10,289 nucleotides of DNA from an uncultured Gemmatimonadaceae bacterium (GTDB taxonomy: Bacteria; Gemmatimonadota; Gemmatimonadetes; Gemmatimonadales; Gemmatimonadaceae), in NCBI GenBank assembly GCA_955652635.1, contig CATPBN010000318.1, positions 1 through 10,289 of the forward strand, in the 5' to 3' direction. Below, one piece after another: positions 7,093 through 10,289 of the stretch. The first letter of the stretch is position 1; each line of letters opens with the position of its first letter. A model generated the notes under the pieces. That model saw only the letters and a list, made by a program, of their open reading frames with translations, was not told the DNA's origin and searched no databases. The translations under genes and the position numbers were made by a program.

Positions 7093-7761
7093 GTGAGGAA
7101 ATCTGTCGTTCTCAGCTGGAGTGGCGGAAAGGACAGCGCGCTGGCACTGGACGCGCTGTCGAGGGACCCGGCGGTAAAAGTCGTCGGTCTGCTTACGAGC
7201 GTGACGCGCGACTACGATCGGATCAGCGTGCATGGTGTCCGCCGATCGATGCTGGAAGCGCAGGTCGGGAGGCTCGGTCTTCCGTTGTTCGAGATCACAC
7301 TGGACCCGAATTCCACGAACGACGCGTACGAGGCGGCTTTTCGCGATGCTCTGGGTGAGATCAGGCGCAAGCTACCCGATGTAGCTCACGTCGCGTTCGG
7401 TGATCTTTTCCTGGTCGACGTGCGCGCGTATCGCGAACGACTGCTGGCAGGTAGCGGATTCGATCCGCTGTTTCCGATATGGGGGCTCGACACTGGCGGC
7501 CTGGCTCGACGATTTATCGCGGAAGGATTTGTCGCCCGTCTGGTCTGCGTCGACACGACTCAACTTGACGCGACGTTCAGTGGACGGCTGTTCGACGAAC
7601 ACCTTCTCGCCGACCTTCCGGCCGCGGTAGATCCGTGCGGCGAGCGGGGTGAATTCCACACCTTCGTATCAGATGGCCCACAGTTCAACGGGCCGATCGC
7701 GTATCGTGTAGGTGAAAGAGTGCTGCGTGACGATCGCTTCATGTTCTGCGACCTCGAGTAG
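7093..7761 (+). CDS. DUF71/COG2102 PP-loop ATP pyrophosphatase (Dph6-like fold), possible B12-salvage member
   Basis: A 222-residue member of the N-type ATP pyrophosphatase family whose archaeal and eukaryotic members are diphthine-ammonia ligase (Dph6). The N-terminus carries the ATP-binding PP-loop SGGKDS (residues 10-15) after a hydrophobic strand, then GLLTSVTRDYDRISVHGVRR. VAFGDLFLVDVRAYRE (100-115) and the near-invariant C-terminal motif PCGERGEFHTFVSDGP (181-196) follow. Databases tend to label such bacterial proteins diphthine-ammonia ligase, but bacteria have no diphthamide, so that name is unlikely to be the true function. The published comparative-genomic proposal that a bacterial DUF71 group acts in B12 salvage fits here, since the next gene, 2 nt away, is a BtuF-like cobalamin-binding-family protein. 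The expected chemistry is ATP-dependent adenylation of a carboxylate followed by amidation; the substrate is unknown. The GTG at 7093 is chosen because it sits just before the PP-loop strand. It lies 15 nt after the pump gene, with no terminator or promoter in the gap. Confidence 0.88.
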   Translation: MRKSVVLSWSGGKDSALALDALSRDPAVKVVGLLTSVTRDYDRISVHGVRRSMLEAQVGRLGLPLFEITLDPNSTNDAYEAAFRDALGEIRRKLPDVAHVAFGDLFLVDVRAYRERLLAGSGFDPLFPIWGLDTGGLARRFIAEGFVARLVCVDTTQLDATFSGRLFDEHLLADLPAAVDPCGERGEFHTFVSDGPQFNGPIAYRVGERVLRDDRFMFCDLE

Positions 7762-7763
7762 CT

Positions 7764-8651
7764 GTGCCCCGAATTGTTTCCTTCCTGCCTGCTGGCACCG
7801 AGATGGTTCATTCGCTCGGAGCCGGGAGCGAGCTGGTCGGCCGATCGCATGAATGCGACTACCCGTCGTCGGTTACGTCGCTACCAATAGTGAGCCGGCC
7901 CGCGCTCGATCTCGACGGCGCATCACCGGAGGCAATCGATGCTGCCGTCGCGGAGCGAATGGGCAGCGGCGACACCCTCTACTCGATCGACGAGGTGCTT
8001 CTTCGCGATCTACGTCCCGATGTGATACTGACGCAGAATCTCTGTCGCGTGTGCGCGCCCTCAGGAGACGAGCTCACCCGCGCCGTGAGGAAGTTCACGC
8101 TGCGGCCCGAGGTTCTCTTTCTCACTCCGCGAAGCATCCGTGAAATCGAGAACAACATTTTCGATGTGGGGCGCGCAATCGGCCGGCTCAACGAGGCGGA
8201 GTCGCTCGTCGGCACCAATCGAAACAGGCTCGCCGTCGTGCGGTCGGCAGTAAAGGATGCTCCCCGCCGACGCGCGGTATTTCTGGAATGGACCCAGCCC
8301 TTATTCTGTGGCGGCCACTGGGTACCCGAGATGATCTCACTCGCTGGTGGTGAAGATCCGCTGGGTCGCGCCGGTGAAGATTCCGTTCGCATGGACTGGG
8401 ACGATGTCGTCAACGCCAGGCCGGAGGTCATCATCGTGTCGCCGTGCGGATATCGCATCGAGAGATCAACTGAACTCGCGCGCCAGATGCCCCAAGTGCG
8501 AGGCGCAGAGGTCTACGCTGTCGATGCGAACGCGTACTTCGCGCGGCCTGGTCCTCGAGTCGTCGAAGGAGTGGAATTGCTCGCCCACCTTTTCCACCCA
8601 GATCTCGTTCCGTGGTCCCACCGCGATCAGCCGTGGGCAAGGATTACCTAG
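7764..8651 (+). CDS. BtuF-like cobalamin-binding-family protein lacking a signal peptide
   Basis: A 295-residue protein with the periplasmic-binding-protein fold of the BtuF/COG0614 group. Family landmarks are the start PRIVSFLPAGTEMVHSLGAG, then GRSHECDYP (C31), the loop TQNLCRVCAPSGDEL (C94 and C97, a CxxC), the central EWTQPLFCGGHWVPEMISLAGG and the end VYAVDANAYFARPGPRVVEG. Classical BtuF delivers B12 to the BtuCD importer from the periplasm. Here the protein begins directly with the first beta-strand of the fold, has no signal peptide or lipobox, and has no room for one because the previous gene ends 2 nt before its GTG. It is therefore predicted to be cytoplasmic, and no btuC, btuD or TonB receptor gene is in view. 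Together with the DUF71 partner this suggests binding or handing over a corrinoid, or a related ligand, inside the cell. Its TAG shares a CTAG with the stop of the convergent antiporter gene. Confidence 0.85.
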   Translation: MPRIVSFLPAGTEMVHSLGAGSELVGRSHECDYPSSVTSLPIVSRPALDLDGASPEAIDAAVAERMGSGDTLYSIDEVLLRDLRPDVILTQNLCRVCAPSGDELTRAVRKFTLRPEVLFLTPRSIREIENNIFDVGRAIGRLNEAESLVGTNRNRLAVVRSAVKDAPRRRAVFLEWTQPLFCGGHWVPEMISLAGGEDPLGRAGEDSVRMDWDDVVNARPEVIIVSPCGYRIERSTELARQMPQVRGAEVYAVDANAYFARPGPRVVEGVELLAHLFHPDLVPWSHRDQPWARIT

Positions 8652-10289
8652 ATCAACCCCGACGCCGCGTCAATCGCGGCTGGGACTTCGCTCGCTGTCT
8701 CGATCACCGGCTCGCTGGTCTCAAGCAGCATCGTTTCGAGATCGAGATCGCGCTGAATGCTGCGCATGACATCGTCCGCAATCACCCCGCGGTCGCGAAG
8801 ATCGAGGATTGCTTCCTGCTCGGCCCGGAGCATCGCCGAACGAACGCGGCGATACTCGACGGACCGGCGCTCGTCGATTGCCGCGGCCTCGTGCGAAGGG
8901 GCAATCGTAAAGTGGTCATGATCATGTGCGACATCCTCGGGCTCCGTCTCGTGCGGCTCTGCTTCCCGAGCCGCCCACCGTCTTGCACGCTGTCGATGCC
9001 GCTGCTTCAGATAGCGCACGACCTCGGGATACGGTGAGCTCGCGATCGCCGGATCCTCTAGCGTCCTCAGTCCTGCTTCCACCGCCGCAAGTCGCGCGTG
9101 CGCATCCTCCGCACCCTCATCCTCGTCAGCGCCAATGCCAAGCCACCGTGCAAATGGCTCGAGCGTGGGCCCCTGGACAACGAGCGTGATGAAGATGACG
9201 GAAAAGCTGATGAAGATGATCTGATCGCGCGCCGGGAATCGTGCTCCTGAGACCGTCAGGAGCGGGAGCGATAACGCGAGCACAAGTGAGTCGCTGCCTC
9301 TCAGTCCGGCCCAAGCGATGAACAGGACCCAACGCCACGATGGTAGTGGGTCCTTGCTGCCACGGAGCCAGCGGCCGAGCCCCCTGAAGATGTACGCGCT
9401 CGGCATCACCCAAACGAGTCGCACGAGGACCACGCACAGACTCACAATCGCAGCCTCCCGGAGAAGCATGGAGAGCGGAAATCGGTCGAGTGCGCGGGCG
9501 ACGTAGGGGAGCTCGAGGCCCACAAGAATGAAGACGAGGCTCTCGAGCAGGAAAGTGACGACGGTCCACGTCCCGGCTATCTGCACCCGAATGGCCGGAC
9601 CGATGACCTTGGGCACCGTACGGGCAGCATACATCCCCGTGGCCACCACCGACAGGATTCCCGACGCGCCAACGAGATCGGCCAACAGGTAGGATGCGAA
9701 CGGCGTGAGCAATGACACCGTATTCGAGACCACAGGCACTGTTCGCGTGACGCGGTGCACGCGCGCAACGATTGCCCCGATCAAGAGGCCAACGGCGATT
9801 CCACCCGCACCGCCCACGAGAAACTCAACGGCTGCCTGCGACGGCGAAAAAGCCCCAGTTACGGCTGCGACGACGGCCAACCTATACGTCACGAGGGCAG
9901 TCGCGTCATTGATGAGACCTTCGCCCTCGAGGATACTCACGATCGGTCGCGGAATGCGCAGCGGGCGCATGATGGAAAGGACGGCCACCGGATCCGGTGG
10001 AGAGATGATCGCACCTAGCGTGATCGCAGCAGCCCACGTGAACGACGGATGCAGCCAGTGGGCTACGACGGCGACGGTGGCCGTCGAAATGAGTACGAGG
10101 ACAACCGAGAGGCGGAGAATCGCGCCGATCTCGCGCCGAAAGTCACGCAGAGGGTAGGCAATCGCCCCCGCGTAAAGGAGTGGTGGGATGAAAACGAGGA
10201 ACAACACCTCGGGCGGCAGTGTGACCTGCGGCAGTCCCGGGATGAACGCGAGTAGGAGGCCGCCGACCACAAGCACCGCTGCGTAGGGA
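8648..10289 (-). CDS. CPA1-family Na+(K+)/H+ antiporter, N-terminus beyond the right edge (partial)
   Basis: A cation/proton antiporter of the inner membrane (NhaP/NHE-like), exchanging Na+ or K+ for H+ in pH and salt homeostasis. The reading frame stays open to base 10289. The codons upstream of the first in-window GTG (10276) read P-Y-A-A, which joins to VLVVGGLLLAFIPGLP, the normal end of TM1 and start of TM2 in this family. The true start and roughly 20-30 residues are therefore outside the window. Counting from that GTG, the ion-binding core is intact: ISPPDPVAV with D95, and EGEGLINDATALV with N123 and D124. The last membrane helices contain WAGLRGSDSLVLALSLPL, where RGSDSL replaces the more common RGVVSL. 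A cytoplasmic tail of about 160 residues (from 380) follows. It has an acidic/His-rich stretch (PHETEPEDVAHDHDH) and a charged C-terminal helix region (AMLRAEQEAILDLRDRGVI). It is convergent with the BtuF-like gene and probably functionally unrelated to it. Confidence 0.92.
   Translation of the reverse strand, partial: PYAAVLVVGGLLLAFIPGLPQVTLPPEVLFLVFIPPLLYAGAIAYPLRDFRREIGAILRLSVVLVLISTATVAVVAHWLHPSFTWAAAITLGAIISPPDPVAVLSIMRPLRIPRPIVSILEGEGLINDATALVTYRLAVVAAVTGAFSPSQAAVEFLVGGAGGIAVGLLIGAIVARVHRVTRTVPVVSNTVSLLTPFASYLLADLVGASGILSVVATGMYAARTVPKVIGPAIRVQIAGTWTVVTFLLESLVFILVGLELPYVARALDRFPLSMLLREAAIVSLCVVLVRLVWVMPSAYIFRGLGRWLRGSKDPLPSWRWVLFIAWAGLRGSDSLVLALSLPLLTVSGARFPARDQIIFISFSVIFITLVVQGPTLEPFARWLGIGADEDEGAEDAHARLAAVEAGLRTLEDPAIASSPYPEVVRYLKQRHRQRARRWAAREAEPHETEPEDVAHDHDHFTIAPSHEAAAIDERRSVEYRRVRSAMLRAEQEAILDLRDRGVIADDVMRSIQRDLDLETMLLETSEPVIETASEVPAAIDAASGLI

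Noticed and set aside
6217..7233. Long minus-strand open frame (338 codons) opposite the end of the RND pump gene and the start of the DUF71 gene
   Set aside because: The product is rich in His, Arg, Asp and Gln with no domain, and the plus-strand pump sequence is plainly coding across the same bases.
7093..7761. Naming the PP-loop protein diphthine-ammonia ligase (dph6)
   Set aside because: The fold matches, but bacteria have no diphthamide and the neighbour is a BtuF-like protein, so the enzyme name would mislead.
9126..9569. Second minus-strand frame (147 codons) inside the antiporter gene
   Set aside because: It overlaps the antiporter in another frame; the antiporter frame encodes membrane helices and conserved motifs, whereas this one is Arg/Pro-rich and featureless.

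Overview
The window is GC-rich bacterial DNA (about 60% by eye) and is almost fully coding. No gene-free stretch reaches 300 bases; the longest is the 88-bp divergent gap at 340-427. The envelope proteins (TolC-type outer membrane channel, lipoprotein adaptor, RND pump) show a diderm organism. Protein style and the use of GTG/TTG starts with weak Shine-Dalgarno signals suggest an environmental lineage such as Gemmatimonadota. No marker gene is present, so that placement is a guess.

Layout, left to right. (a) 49-339, minus strand: a small uncharacterised protein, divergent from the regulator. (b) 340-427: a divergent intergenic region with a 22-bp imperfect inverted repeat (375-396) that looks like a TetR-family operator, and a possible promoter whose predicted start falls on the regulator's ATG. 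(c) 428-7077, plus strand: a complete tripartite efflux locus, made of a TetR/AcrR regulator, an outer membrane factor, a lipoprotein periplasmic adaptor and an HAE1-type RND permease. The gaps are 4, 19 and 3 nt. (d) 7093-8651, plus strand: a DUF71/COG2102 PP-loop ATPase (a Dph6-like fold) and a BtuF-like cobalamin-binding-family protein without a signal peptide. They are 2 nt apart and follow the pump gene after only 15 nt. (e) 8648-10289, minus strand: a CPA1-type Na+(K+)/H+ antiporter whose N-terminus lies beyond the right edge. Its stop codon overlaps that of the BtuF-like gene within one CTAG.

How the genes work together. The adaptor and permease should form an inner-membrane proton-driven pump joined to the TolC-like channel, with the TetR protein as local repressor. 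The DUF71 plus BtuF-like pair is best read in the light of the published comparative-genomic proposal that some bacterial DUF71 proteins act in B12 salvage rather than in diphthamide synthesis, a modification bacteria lack. Its tight attachment to an efflux operon, and the predicted cytoplasmic location of both partners, are the least explained aspects of the window. There is no convincing evidence for a wholly new system, no mobile element, no CRISPR array and no RNA gene.
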